Part shown: positions 36,946 to 47,171 of the stretch, in pieces
Layout: each line of letters begins with the position of its first letter
Position numbering within the stretch: position 1 is the stretch's first letter
Assembly (NCBI RefSeq): GCF_001679785.1
Contig: NZ_CP016286.1
Coordinates: 124,001-188,000 of the forward strand
Direction: 5' to 3'
DNA length: 64,000 nt
Source of the DNA: Rhizobium leguminosarum
GTDB taxonomy: Bacteria > Pseudomonadota > Alphaproteobacteria > Rhizobiales > Rhizobiaceae
Notes under the pieces: generated by a model
Databases searched by the model: none
The model's input: only the letters and a program-made list of their open reading frames with translations
What the model was told of the DNA's origin: nothing
Made by a program: the position numbers and the translations under genes

Positions 36946-37095
36946 GTGCCTTCCTTTATGTTCGGGCATCTTTCAATCGTTTCGACGCCGGCTACGGCGA
37001 AGATTTATTGTGCAGCGCAACATTCTGCCGCATTTGTCGATTTTCATTTCAACACCAACGGATTAAGCTGATCTTGATTTGGTGTTGGGGGGAAG

Positions 37096-39804
<2,709 letters not shown>

Positions 39805-39836
39805 GATATTCGGTGTGGGGCAGGGCGCCCTGGCAC

Positions 39837-40115
39837 TCAGTAACGATAGCGCCAACGATCGCGGTAAACGTAGGGTCCGTTCAGATCCCAGGCCATGCGG
39901 TTCATCATCTCCGCACTCTGCGCCCGCGATTCGGCGCGACGGTCGAGATCGATGCGCTGCAGGCAGGTGGCAAAACCATCCGTGCCGCGCCGGAAGCCAT
40001 AGCTCAGGCACCGCTGCTCGTCCGCCGCCCGCCGCTCCTCCGGCGTCATCGTCTGGCAGGCGGAAAGCCCGGCGACGATGGTGGCCATGACGGTGATGAG
40101 AAGACGAAGGCGCAT
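39837..40115 (-). CDS. Small lipoprotein
   Basis: The 92-residue product has a lipoprotein signal ending G-L-S-A-C (Cys20), a conserved E-R-R-A-A-D-E-Q-R-C-L-S-Y-G-F segment, F-A-T-C-L-Q-R-I-D-L-D-R-R and an Arg/Tyr-rich tail. This small rhizobial envelope lipoprotein type is recognisable but has no established function. It is convergent with ppdK. Confidence 0.75.
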   Translation of the reverse strand: MRLRLLITVMATIVAGLSACQTMTPEERRAADEQRCLSYGFRRGTDGFATCLQRIDLDRRAESRAQSAEMMNRMAWDLNGPYVYRDRWRYRY

Positions 40116-40230
40116 CGGTTTGGTCCTTGGGATGCTTCTCCTCGAGGAAAGGCCATTCGGGCGAGGGCGTCAAGCCATCCTTGGCCCGGGAGATCGTTGA
40201 GTACTGGGTGATTACGTGAGCGGTGTGCCT

Positions 40231-40357
40231 GCGGCCCCCTCATCCGACCCTTCGGGCCACCTTCTCCCCGCTGGGGCGAAGGGGATATGCCGCAACCTCT
40301 CGATCCCCCCTTCTCCCCTCGGGGAGAAGGTGCCCGTAGGGCGGATGAGGGGGCCGC
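40231..40357. repeat. Dispersed palindromic repeat, family B, copy 2
   Basis: The ends are a perfect 16-bp inverted repeat, GCGGCCCCCTCATCCG at 40231-40246 and its reverse complement at 40342-40357. Nested inner arms (CCTTCTCCCC / GGGGAGAAGG) allow the whole ~127 bp to fold into one long hairpin. It fills most of the gene-free gap 40116-40429. Confidence 0.82.
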
Positions 40358-40429
40358 ACGGCACGCCATTAATTCCCGTCGCTTACGCTCAGTGCATTCG
40401 CGGCTTGCCGCCGGCACCGGCGAGGTCTT

Positions 40430-40627
40430 TCACGCCGCCCCAGCCGGATCCCCAATCGGCAACAGCGCCGGATTAAGCGGCGGATCCTGTGGGTTCTTCG
40501 TATCGCCCGGGTCCTGTGCCGGTGTCAGCGGCGGTTTTTCCTGGATGCGGTCGGGAATGCCGGGTGTCGGCGTCGGGCCGCGCGGCGTATCGGCATTGGG
40601 TGTCGGGATCGGGTCTCTGTTGGGCAT
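40430..40627 (-). CDS. Small proline-rich protein
   Basis: The 65-residue product is about one quarter proline (P-N-R-D-P-I-P-T-P-N-A-D-T-P-R-G-P-T-P) with no hydrophobic segment, so it is probably disordered and cytosolic. ATG at 40627 has an excellent AAAGGAGG site 7 bases upstream, which is the main evidence that it is translated; the frame above it lacks such a site. No function is recognised. Confidence 0.6.
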   Translation of the reverse strand: MPNRDPIPTPNADTPRGPTPTPGIPDRIQEKPPLTPAQDPGDTKNPQDPPLNPALLPIGDPAGAA

Positions 40628-40744
40628 GAGTGCCTCCTTTTCGAAAAAGGAACGGCAGCCTCGGCACTTGGTTCCACTTTCGCCGGCCAACCTTTCTATG
40701 CATGTGGGGCATTCCTATGTATGACCGCTATGGATGAGGAAAGC

Positions 40745-41029
40745 ATGGCCGCTCCACGAGAGGCCGGAAGCAGTGGAACGAGCATGGCCCTTCGCGATCG
40801 ATTTTCGAAAAAACTGAGCTGTCCGCAATGCGGCAATGAGGGCTTTGCCGAAGCCTCGGAAGTCGATGATCCCAAGCGCAAGCACCCGGATTTCAAGGTC
40901 GATCAGCTGCCGCGCGGCTTCGGCGTGCAGCGGCCGTCCAACCACCAGGAAAATTTCGTCATCAAATGCGAATGCGGGCGCAAGTTTCCGTTCCGCAGCG
41001 TCGCGGAAGCCGCGGCCGAGCGCCGCTAA
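40745..41029 (+). CDS. Small zinc-ribbon-like protein
   Basis: The 94-residue product has C-P-Q-C-G-N-E-G-F near residues 25-33 and C-E-C-G-R-K-F-P-F near 74-82. The two C-x2-C / C-x-C pairs could bind zinc in a ribbon fold. ATG at 40745 follows GAGGAAAGC and is preferred; two other in-frame ATGs lie up to 24 bases upstream. I know of no function. A nucleic-acid or protein-binding role is only suggested by the ribbon. Confidence 0.62.
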   Translation: MAAPREAGSSGTSMALRDRFSKKLSCPQCGNEGFAEASEVDDPKRKHPDFKVDQLPRGFGVQRPSNHQENFVIKCECGRKFPFRSVAEAAAERR

Positions 41030-41044
41030 CACGATGATCTAGAA

Positions 41045-41437
41045 TTAGATCCGCTCCAGCACCTCGATGAAGGCATCGGCGAAACGCACCAGCGGCGCGA
41101 TCTCTTCATCGGGCGCCTGCATGCGGATCTCGGTGCCGTTATAATCGAGCAGCGCCAGCACGACGCGCATCTCCTGGCCATCGCCCGGGATGCGCAGCAC
41201 GGCGATGCGGCGGCAATCATCGATGAGACCGCCGGCCGGCAGGTCGAACAACAACTCGCCGCCCGAGCGTGCCGCCGCCTGGCGCACCGCCTCGCAGAAG
41301 CCGGCATCGCCGCCGGCATAACCTTCGAGCGAAAGTTCGAGCTCGAGCAGCTCCATCGGCAGCATCGGCTCGGACTGGTGGTCGATCCCGCCAAGCGCAG
41401 ACGCCTGCGGCCTTTCTGCAATCTCGGGTGAAATCAT
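41045..41437 (-). CDS. Hypothetical conserved-looking protein
   Basis: The 130-residue acidic cytosolic protein has alternating strand and helix pattern: L-E-L-E-L-S-L-E-G-Y, G-G-E-L-L-F-D-L-P-A-G-G-L-I-D-D, R-I-A-V-L-R-I-P-G-D and V-V-L-A-L-L-D-Y-N-G-T-E. AGGAGAGAC precedes the ATG. Codon use is typical of the surrounding genes. No family is recognised. Confidence 0.65.
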   Translation of the reverse strand: MISPEIAERPQASALGGIDHQSEPMLPMELLELELSLEGYAGGDAGFCEAVRQAAARSGGELLFDLPAGGLIDDCRRIAVLRIPGDGQEMRVVLALLDYNGTEIRMQAPDEEIAPLVRFADAFIEVLERI

Positions 41438-41659
41438 CCCGTCTCTCCTCTACATCTGGAGATGAAACCGCGGCAGAATGGCCTTTTTTTGACATATCAG
41501 CAAGGGCTTATGAAGAAGCCGCCGTTTCGCCATGGCCATCGCCGTGGATTCCAACGCAATGCCTCAGACAATAGTTTCAATTTAGCCGAATCTTGCCCCA
41601 GATCCGGATGATTTAGGCCGGGCCGGCCAAAATCTGAATCCGGATCTAAATCAAAGAAT

Positions 41660-41710
41660 AGAGCATGATGTCGTCCGAAAACCGCTTCACACTTTTCGGC
41701 ATCATGCTCT
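41660..41710. repeat. Rhizobial palindromic intergenic repeat, intact copy
   Basis: Perfect 11-bp arms AGAGCATGATG and CATCATGCTCT enclose TCGTCCGAAAACCGCTTCAC and ACTTTTCGG. The same core, degenerate, is at 17605-17660. It resembles the small intergenic mosaic-type elements widespread in rhizobia. It lies in the 337-bp gene-free gap 41438-41774, whose left half shows only AT-rich unassigned sequence and a CCGGATxxxAATC-type inverted pair near 41600-41650. Confidence 0.78.
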
Positions 41711-41774
41711 AAACAGGGTTGAGGCGATTTGCGTGGTCGAACGCGCGGGCGCTGACGAGCAACCGGTAAGTTTG

Positions 41775-42686
41775 ATGGCCATCCGCTATGACCGCCCCGT
41801 TTCCAGCGCCGCCCGCTCTTCGCGGCTCATCGGGGCGTTTTCCCTGGTGCTGGCGCTGGCGGTGGTGATCGCTCATCGCTTCGGCGGCCTCGCCACACCC
41901 TATCTGGTGCTGCTGCTGATTGCCGCTGCCGGCGGCGCGCTGCTTTCCGCCATGCTCGCCGCAGTCGGGCTGCGCAGCCTCTGGATGACCGGGGCCGATG
42001 GCGGGCTGGCGGCGCTGGCGGCGCTGATCTATGCCGCCTTTCCGCTCGGCTTCGGCGCCTATGCCACCGAGCGTTACATGACGCGGCCCGATATCTACGA
42101 CGTTTCCACCGATCCGATCTCCGCACCCGACTGGCTGTCGCCGCCGCACTCCGACCAGATCTGGCTGAAGCGCAACGTGCAGGTGACGCCGGAGGATCGC
42201 GAAAAGCAGCTCGTCGCCTATCCCGAACTGACAGGCCGGCGTTATGAAGGCGCGCTCGACCGCGTGCTCGAAGCGGTGCGCAAGGTCGCCAAGATGAGCG
42301 GCATTACCATCACCAAAAGCAGTGGCGACACCGAGCCCGGCCGCGATGCCGAGGACAGACCGGTCAAGCCGCCGGCGCCGGGCGACGATGCGGTGGCCGA
42401 TGCGCCCGATATCGTCCCGGTGCCGACGCCACGCCCTTACGATGACGATGTCGCCAAGCTGATCCGCGGCGTCAACGGCGTGACGCTGCAGGGCACCACC
42501 CGCACGCTGATCCTCGGCCTGCGCTTCGATATCATCATTCGCCTGCGCGAAGAGGCCGAAACCACCTTCGTCGACATCCGCGTCGCCTCCCGCTACGGCC
42601 AACACGACCTCGGCTTCAGCGCCGAAATCGCCGGCGATTATCTGAAGGCGCTGGATGCTGAGCTCCTGGGAATTGCGGGTGGGTGA
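41775..42686 (+). CDS. DUF1499 membrane-anchored protein
   Basis: The 303-residue protein has three hydrophobic segments in the first ~100 residues (F-S-L-V-L-A-L-A-V-V-I-A, Y-L-V-L-L-L-I-A-A, L-A-A-L-I-Y-A-A-F). A soluble DUF1499 domain follows (about 100-303) with a P-x-P-rich insertion at about 190-220 and a terminal R-V-A-S-R-Y-G-Q-H-D-L-G. DUF1499 proteins have no defined function. An in-frame GTG at 41733 would add 14 residues; the ATG at 41775 with a weak GGTAAG site is preferred. Confidence 0.78.
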   Translation: MAIRYDRPVSSAARSSRLIGAFSLVLALAVVIAHRFGGLATPYLVLLLIAAAGGALLSAMLAAVGLRSLWMTGADGGLAALAALIYAAFPLGFGAYATERYMTRPDIYDVSTDPISAPDWLSPPHSDQIWLKRNVQVTPEDREKQLVAYPELTGRRYEGALDRVLEAVRKVAKMSGITITKSSGDTEPGRDAEDRPVKPPAPGDDAVADAPDIVPVPTPRPYDDDVAKLIRGVNGVTLQGTTRTLILGLRFDIIIRLREEAETTFVDIRVASRYGQHDLGFSAEIAGDYLKALDAELLGIAGG

Positions 42687-42702
42687 GCAACGGTGGCGCA
42701 AA

Positions 42703-42902
42703 GCGCCAGCAATCGATCCGGCGAATCGATTGCAGTTGCGAACGCCCTGAGCCCAAAGCGAAGGGCCGGGAGAGGGTGCGGCAGGTTCGACGCCCGTACC
42801 GGTGCCGCCAAAGGCGCCAGCAATCGATCCGGCGAATCGATTGCAGCGGCGAACGTCCTGAGCCCAAAGCGAAGGGCCGGGATAGGGTGCGGCAGGTTCG
42901 AC
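42703..42902 (+). repeat. Tandem pair of 89-bp repeats (period 111 bp)
   Basis: Copies at 42703-42791 and 42814-42902 are nearly identical, starting GCGCCAGCAATCGATCCGGC and ending GGTGCGGCAGGTTCGAC. Each contains the palindrome AATCGAT-CCGGCGA-ATCGATT and a stem with AAAGCG. They begin just after the DUF1499 stop codon. Open frames through them are not convincing. Confidence 0.82.
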
Positions 42903-42938
42903 AGCCTTGTACCGCATCAAAGGAGGAGAGGGGCTGCT

Positions 42939-43031
42939 GTGGGAAGCGATGTCGATTTTCTGAGTGTGTCTGACCAGGAGACTCTTGATGAATTCGGTTT
43001 CGTCAAACTCTTTCAGGTGAGACTTATCTAA
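42939..43031 (+). CDS. Possible 30-residue ORF or gene fragment
   Basis: A GTG preceded by GGAGGAGAGGGG starts a short frame containing V-D-F-L-S-V-S-D-Q-E-T-L-D-E-F-G-F. Its composition looks like real protein and is unlike the repeat just upstream, but it stops after 30 codons. It may be the remnant of a larger acquired gene partnered with the next one. Confidence is low. Confidence 0.3.
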   Translation: MGSDVDFLSVSDQETLDEFGFVKLFQVRLI

Positions 43032-43069
43032 AATTTGTCGCCGGCTGCCACTTTTTGGATTTTTCTCCG

Positions 43070-43363
43070 ATGGGGAAGATCTTTTCTCTCCATGTTCCGG
43101 ATGACTTTTTAAAGTTTGATCGCGTTGTGAAATGCGTACTGCAGATTCAGCCCGATGTTAAAAATTCAGTCATTCATACGTTCGCCGTTAGAAAGCGGGG
43201 CGGCATAAGTGTAGCTGCCTATAAGAGGCCGGATGATATCTATATATACGTTCCTGAGAGCTGTGAGATTGATGTTCAGCTATTGCGCAGTTTGACAATC
43301 TCAATTCTCTCGATGGAATACACGACCGAGCCCCATCCCTTGAATAAGCTTTCTGTTAGTTGA
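43070..43363 (+). CDS. Hypothetical small protein of AT-rich DNA
   Basis: The 97-residue product (M-G-K-I-F-S-L-H-V-P-D-D-F-L-K-F-D-R) is alpha/beta in pattern with no motif I recognise. The DNA is clearly more AT-rich than the flanking core genes, with codons such as TTT, AAA and GAT common, indicating foreign origin. The start is uncertain: ATG at 43070 or TTG at 43055, neither with a good ribosome-binding site. Its size and its position behind a fragment would fit an immunity-type protein, but that is speculation. Confidence 0.45.
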   Translation: MGKIFSLHVPDDFLKFDRVVKCVLQIQPDVKNSVIHTFAVRKRGGISVAAYKRPDDIYIYVPESCEIDVQLLRSLTISILSMEYTTEPHPLNKLSVS

Positions 43364-43431
43364 CCAGCGGATGGAGCCTCTCACCCCTTTCGATCGAACG
43401 ACCACCTATACTGCATCTACCGCCCCGTAAG

Positions 43432-43591
43432 CCCCCCTCTGCCCTGCCGGGCATCTCCCCCACAGGTGGGGAGATTGGCTGGGCGCACTGGCTTCCCCAA
43501 ACAATCAGCGTCCAGCGCGGCGAAACGGTAGATGGGCAAGAAGGTTTAGCCACTTGTGATCTCCCCACCTGTGGGGGAGATGCCCGGCAGG
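43432..43591. repeat. Dispersed repeat family A, copy 2, left part (split by IS481)
   Basis: It has arm CCCCCCTCTGCCCTGCCGGG with a hairpin ATCTCCCCCACAGGTGGGGAGAT, core GGCTTCCCCAAACAA, and a second arm ending at CCCGGCAGG. The second arm resumes after the insertion sequence at 44924 with CAGGGCAGAGGGGGG. The IS therefore inserted into the right arm. Confidence 0.8.
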
Positions 43592-44923
43592 TGTCCGACC
43601 CGGATAGATAGGTAACAGAACGGACCGTTTACATAGGTGACAGTTCTCTGACAGCCGGGAGGACCCGGCGATGGTTTGGAGAGAGACTGGCATCATGGAC
43701 GAGCGGCTGCGCTTTGTTGGGGAATGTCTTGCGGGCGAGGAGACGATGACGGCGCTGTGTGCTGCCTACGGGATATCGCGCAAGACGGGCTACAAATGGT
43801 TGGAGCGGTATCGGGCGCTCGGGCCTGCGGGGCTTATCGACCTGCCGCGGGCGCCGCTTGAGCACGGGCGGGCAACGGCGGCGGAGCTGGTGGCGCGGAT
43901 CGTGGCGGAGAAGGAGGCGAATCCGCAGTGGGGGCCGAAGAAGGTGCTGGCGCGGCTGAAGCGGTCGGCGCCGCAGCTTTGCTGGCCGGCGGCCTCGACG
44001 ATAGGCGAGATCCTGAAGCGCCACGGGCTGGTCGGGCGCCGGCGGCATCGCTGGCGGGCGGCTGGTTGCGGCCCGTTCGCACCGGCCAACGGGCCCAATG
44101 CGGTGTGGAGCGCCGATTACAAGGGCTGGTTCCGGACCCGCGATGGGCGGCGCTGCGAGCCACTGACGGTGATGGATACGGCGAGCCGCTTTCTGCTGGC
44201 GCTGCAAGCCTGCGCGACGCCGGCCGAGGCAGAGGCCTGGCCGGTGTTCGAGCGGCTGTTTGCCGAGCACGGACTGCCGGAGCGCTTTCGCAGCGACAAC
44301 GGTTCGCCCTTCGCGGCGATTGGCGTCACCGGGCTGACGACGCTTGCTGTGCGGTTCATCAAGCTCGGCATCGGCCTGGAGCGCATCCAGCCGGGCAAAC
44401 CGCAGCAGAACGGCCGCCACGAACGCTTCCATCTGACGATGCTGCCGCTGGCCATGGCGCCGGAGGTCGACCATGCCGCGCAGCAGGCGGTCTTTGACGC
44501 ATTTCGCCAGAATTACAACGCCGAGCGTCCACACGAGGCGCTCGCTATGGACGTGCCTGCTGATCATTACCGACCGTCACTGCGGCGCCTGCCCGACCGC
44601 CTGCCTGAACCGGACTATCCGGCCGAGGCGGCGGTGCGCCGGGTGCGCTCCAATGGCGAGATCAAATGGAACGGCGACCTCGTCTATGTCGCAGCAGCGC
44701 TGGCCGGCGAGGTCGTGGCGATCGAGGAGAATGAAGCGGGCATCTGGACGCTACGCTTCCATGCCCATCCGCTCGGCATCATCGACAGGAAGACCAAGCG
44801 GCTTGTCCGCCCCAGCGCCCTGCAACCCCGACCAGCCGGCGCAGGGGCGGACACTGGTTTACAAGGGGGAGAACTGTAACCCATCTATCCGGTTCAATCT
44901 GTTACCCATCTATCGGCTGGACA
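43592..44923 (+). mobile_element. IS481-family insertion sequence, copy 1
   Basis: The 1332-bp element begins TGTCCGACCCGGATAGATAG and ends ATCTATCGGCTGGACA, giving imperfect ~26-bp inverted repeats with TGTCC/GGACA tips and a shared GGTAACAG box. It is flanked by a 4-bp duplication CAGG (43588-43591 and 44924-44927). It encodes one intact transposase. A second copy of identical length is at 61102-62433. Confidence 0.92.
43671..44879 (+). CDS. IS481-family transposase (copy 1)
   Basis: The 402-residue transposase has an N-terminal helix-turn-helix (G-I-S-R-K-T-G-Y-K-W-L-E-R-Y) and an rve-type DDE core with Asp in V-W-S-A-D-Y-K-G-W-F, Asp in R-F-R-S-D-N-G-S-P-F and Glu in Q-N-G-R-H-E-R-F-H. 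GGGAGGACC precedes the ATG. The frame is intact and the amino-acid sequence is identical to that of copy 2. Confidence 0.93.
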   Translation: MVWRETGIMDERLRFVGECLAGEETMTALCAAYGISRKTGYKWLERYRALGPAGLIDLPRAPLEHGRATAAELVARIVAEKEANPQWGPKKVLARLKRSAPQLCWPAASTIGEILKRHGLVGRRRHRWRAAGCGPFAPANGPNAVWSADYKGWFRTRDGRRCEPLTVMDTASRFLLALQACATPAEAEAWPVFERLFAEHGLPERFRSDNGSPFAAIGVTGLTTLAVRFIKLGIGLERIQPGKPQQNGRHERFHLTMLPLAMAPEVDHAAQQAVFDAFRQNYNAERPHEALAMDVPADHYRPSLRRLPDRLPEPDYPAEAAVRRVRSNGEIKWNGDLVYVAAALAGEVVAIEENEAGIWTLRFHAHPLGIIDRKTKRLVRPSALQPRPAGAGADTGLQGGEL

Positions 44924-44981
44924 CAGGGCAGAGGGGGGTATCACGGCACACCTCCCAAGGAGGCATCACCGCAGCCACCGC

Positions 44982-46706
44982 TCACTCCTCCAAATCCAAC
45001 CACCCCGTATACCGCACCACCAACCCCGTCAGCCGCCCGCCGATCTCGACATGAAAGTGGAACCGCCCATCCCGCTCCTCCTCATAGGTATTCCCGCCAG
45101 GCGCCAGAAACATCGGCAGTGGAATCCCGAAAAACCGCCAGCCGCGCACCACAAGCCGCAGCTTTTCCCCATCCGGCACCAGCGCCATCAGCACCCGGAA
45201 CGGCCCGAAAACCTCGGCGAGCAGATGCCGGTCGCGGCCCTTTCCCTCGAGCTGGATGCTGCGGAAGATTTTGCCGCCGAAATCGCGCGTCCAGATCTCC
45301 TTATCGTCATCGGCGGCGAAACGCACCGTGACCGGCACATCCTCGCCGGCTCTCGGAAAGCCGATCACCCCAGCAACGATCCTGGCCAGCAGCCCGCCGC
45401 CGCGCTCGATCCGCGCCCGGCCGGAGGCGACGCGTGCGCCGCCGGCATGCAGGGCGGCGAGGGCGGGCGGCAGCCGCTCCCAGGCGCTGCCGAGGATCCT
45501 CTGGTAGAGCGGCAGGGGAGCCTGCTCGTTTTCCATCGTGATGCCGGATGTAATCGAAAACCGCTGGAAGGCCGCTTCGAAATCCGCAAGCTGCAATTCC
45601 CCCGCCGCCGGCCGCGCCCCATTCTCCGGCCGCGTGCCGGTCAGCAGCCGGCGCACCAGCGCCTCCACGCCGATGATGGGAATGAACGGCCCGTCATCAC
45701 CTTCGGCAATCAGATGCCAGCCGCAGGTAAGCCGCTTTCCCGCGTGATCGACGCCGCCGACGCGCACAAACATGCCGCCGCGATGTTCGCCCACCGCGAA
45801 AGCGTGGCTGGCGCGCTGCAGCAGCCGCGCAAAGGGCAGCAGCGATGGCAGTACCCGCAAGCGCACAAGCCTTGCCGCAAGGCTGAGCAAGCGCTGCAGC
45901 GGCTGCGGCTCCGTTCCGACCCCGGTGAAGCTGGATTTGAGGCCGGCAAAACGTGCCGGCAGCAGCGCCAGATCCGGCGCATCCACCAGCAGGAATTTTC
46001 GGCTGCGCAGCGGTGCCGCCCCAGGTGCTGCCACCGTCACCCGCATCGCATCGATCAGCCCGCGCCCGGCGGCCGGCCGCCCATCGCGCCGAACGGTGAT
46101 CTTCTTGCCGGCATAGCTTGCGATCGCCCTCACGACATTGAGCCCGATCCGCACATGCGCCGAGGGCGCAATGCCCGCCGCGACAGTTTCGATCCGGGAG
46201 AAATGCGGCGCCATCGCATCGAGCGCCGCAAAGGAGAGGGCGGGCAGGCTGCTGAGCCCCGAGAGCGCCAAGGTGCCCTTGGCCTTGGCCGCCGCATCGA
46301 GCCCACCGATGCCGGCGACGAAGCCGGTGCTGTCGGCAATATCGGCATAATCGATGCCGAGATCGATGCAGGCCTCGGCGACCTTATAGGCATCCTTGCC
46401 GAAGCTCTGGAACGGCCCCGAGGCATCGACGACGAGAGCAGGCCTCATCCGCGTCAGCTGTTCGGTGAGATCGCCGTCACGGTCGAAACGAACGGCCTGC
46501 ACCATCGCGCCGAGATTGTTGCTTCCCAGGCCCTCGGCTCCATCTTTCGGCGTCCGGAGATCTGCAACGAAATCGTCAGCCTTTTCCAGCGAGCGCCCCG
46601 CAACCAGCAGCCTCAGCCGCGGTTCATCGCCCAGCAGCCGGGCCAGCCGCCCGCCGAAGGTCCCGTAGCCGCCGATGATGAGAACACAAAATCGTTCGCC
46701 GCTCAT
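44982..46706 (-). CDS. Saccharopine dehydrogenase-like protein with DUF4166 domain
   Basis: The 574-residue fusion has an N-terminal NAD(P)-binding Rossmann domain (V-L-I-I-G-G-Y-G-T-F-G-G-R-L at about 8-21; V-D-A-S-G-P-F-Q; D-Y-A-D-I-A-D) of the saccharopine dehydrogenase family to about 370. A C-terminal DUF4166 domain follows (about 400-570: L-Y-Q-R-I-L-G-S-A-W-E-R-L-P-P, F-P-R-A-G-E-D-V-P-V-T-V, W-T-R-D-F-G-G). It is unlikely to act in lysine metabolism; such proteins are usually uncharacterised oxidoreductases. The start overlaps the end of the DUF393 gene by 4 bases, so the two are coupled. Confidence 0.86.
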   Translation of the reverse strand: MSGERFCVLIIGGYGTFGGRLARLLGDEPRLRLLVAGRSLEKADDFVADLRTPKDGAEGLGSNNLGAMVQAVRFDRDGDLTEQLTRMRPALVVDASGPFQSFGKDAYKVAEACIDLGIDYADIADSTGFVAGIGGLDAAAKAKGTLALSGLSSLPALSFAALDAMAPHFSRIETVAAGIAPSAHVRIGLNVVRAIASYAGKKITVRRDGRPAAGRGLIDAMRVTVAAPGAAPLRSRKFLLVDAPDLALLPARFAGLKSSFTGVGTEPQPLQRLLSLAARLVRLRVLPSLLPFARLLQRASHAFAVGEHRGGMFVRVGGVDHAGKRLTCGWHLIAEGDDGPFIPIIGVEALVRRLLTGTRPENGARPAAGELQLADFEAAFQRFSITSGITMENEQAPLPLYQRILGSAWERLPPALAALHAGGARVASGRARIERGGGLLARIVAGVIGFPRAGEDVPVTVRFAADDDKEIWTRDFGGKIFRSIQLEGKGRDRHLLAEVFGPFRVLMALVPDGEKLRLVVRGWRFFGIPLPMFLAPGGNTYEEERDGRFHFHVEIGGRLTGLVVRYTGWLDLEE

Positions 46707-47161
46707 GCGATGAAACGGCTGCGCTGCTCCGGCGTCGGCACCATGCAGCTTTGCCGGCCGGCAATCTTCAGCCGGTTGCGGGCGATGAATTCATAGAGCG
46801 CATCGGCCGCCCGCCGCGGCAGCAGCCGGAAGATCTTCACCAGCGAATAGGGAAAGCCGAGGCCCGCCACCATGCGGATCGAGCCGTCTGACTTGAAGAA
46901 GGCGCGGCCGTTTTCGATCAGGATATTGGTCTCGTAGTCGCGCGCATGCAGCCCGTAATGCCGGTAGAGCGCTTCGCCGAGCGGCGTCTGCGCGGCGAGG
47001 AAGCGGTATCGCTGCTGCTTGTCATGTTTCAGCGCGAATTTCACCCAGCCGGAGCAGAACACGCATTCGCCATCGAAGACGATCAACGGCCGGTCATCGG
47101 CAAAATCGGGCACATCGGGATCGTTGCGATAGCTGTAATCGGCTCGAGGCTTCATCGTCAT
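46703..47161 (-). CDS. DUF393 thiol-disulfide oxidoreductase-like protein
   Basis: The 152-residue protein is a DCC/YuxK-type protein: L-I-V-F-D-G-E-C-V-F-C-S-G-W-V gives the conserved D-G-x-C-x-x-C motif (about residues 26-33), followed by F-L-A-A-Q-T-P-L-G and a C-terminal R-N-R-L-K-I-A-G-R. The motif suggests a thioredoxin-like redox role, not proven. ATG at 47161 follows GAGGACGGGGAC. Translation is coupled to the downstream saccharopine dehydrogenase-like gene. Confidence 0.85.
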   Translation of the reverse strand: MTMKPRADYSYRNDPDVPDFADDRPLIVFDGECVFCSGWVKFALKHDKQQRYRFLAAQTPLGEALYRHYGLHARDYETNILIENGRAFFKSDGSIRMVAGLGFPYSLVKIFRLLPRRAADALYEFIARNRLKIAGRQSCMVPTPEQRSRFIA

Positions 47162-47171
47162 GTCCCCGTCC

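Larger units (their letters stand above)
36159..37095. other. 937-bp intergenic region between smc and ppdK
   Basis: No convincing protein-coding gene is present. The left part (36240-36450) is a family B dispersed repeat. The right part, from about 36600 to 36945, is unusually rich in potential RNA structure: an imperfect hairpin near 36731-36763 (GGTTTTCCGGG pairing with CCGGAAACC), a perfect 8-bp stem-loop at 36874-36898 (CCGTCCGG/CCGGACGG), and an intrinsic terminator at 36906-36945. This is compatible with a small RNA or a long ppdK leader. Confidence 0.6.

Noticed and set aside
42666..42910. Possible CRISPR array from the regular repeat
   Set aside because: Only two 89-bp units with a 22-bp spacer are present, far too long for CRISPR repeats, and no cas genes are nearby.
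45051..46796. 581-codon open frame opposite the saccharopine dehydrogenase-like gene
   Set aside because: Arg/Pro/Gln-rich, with no domain; the minus-strand gene has clear Rossmann and DUF4166 regions.
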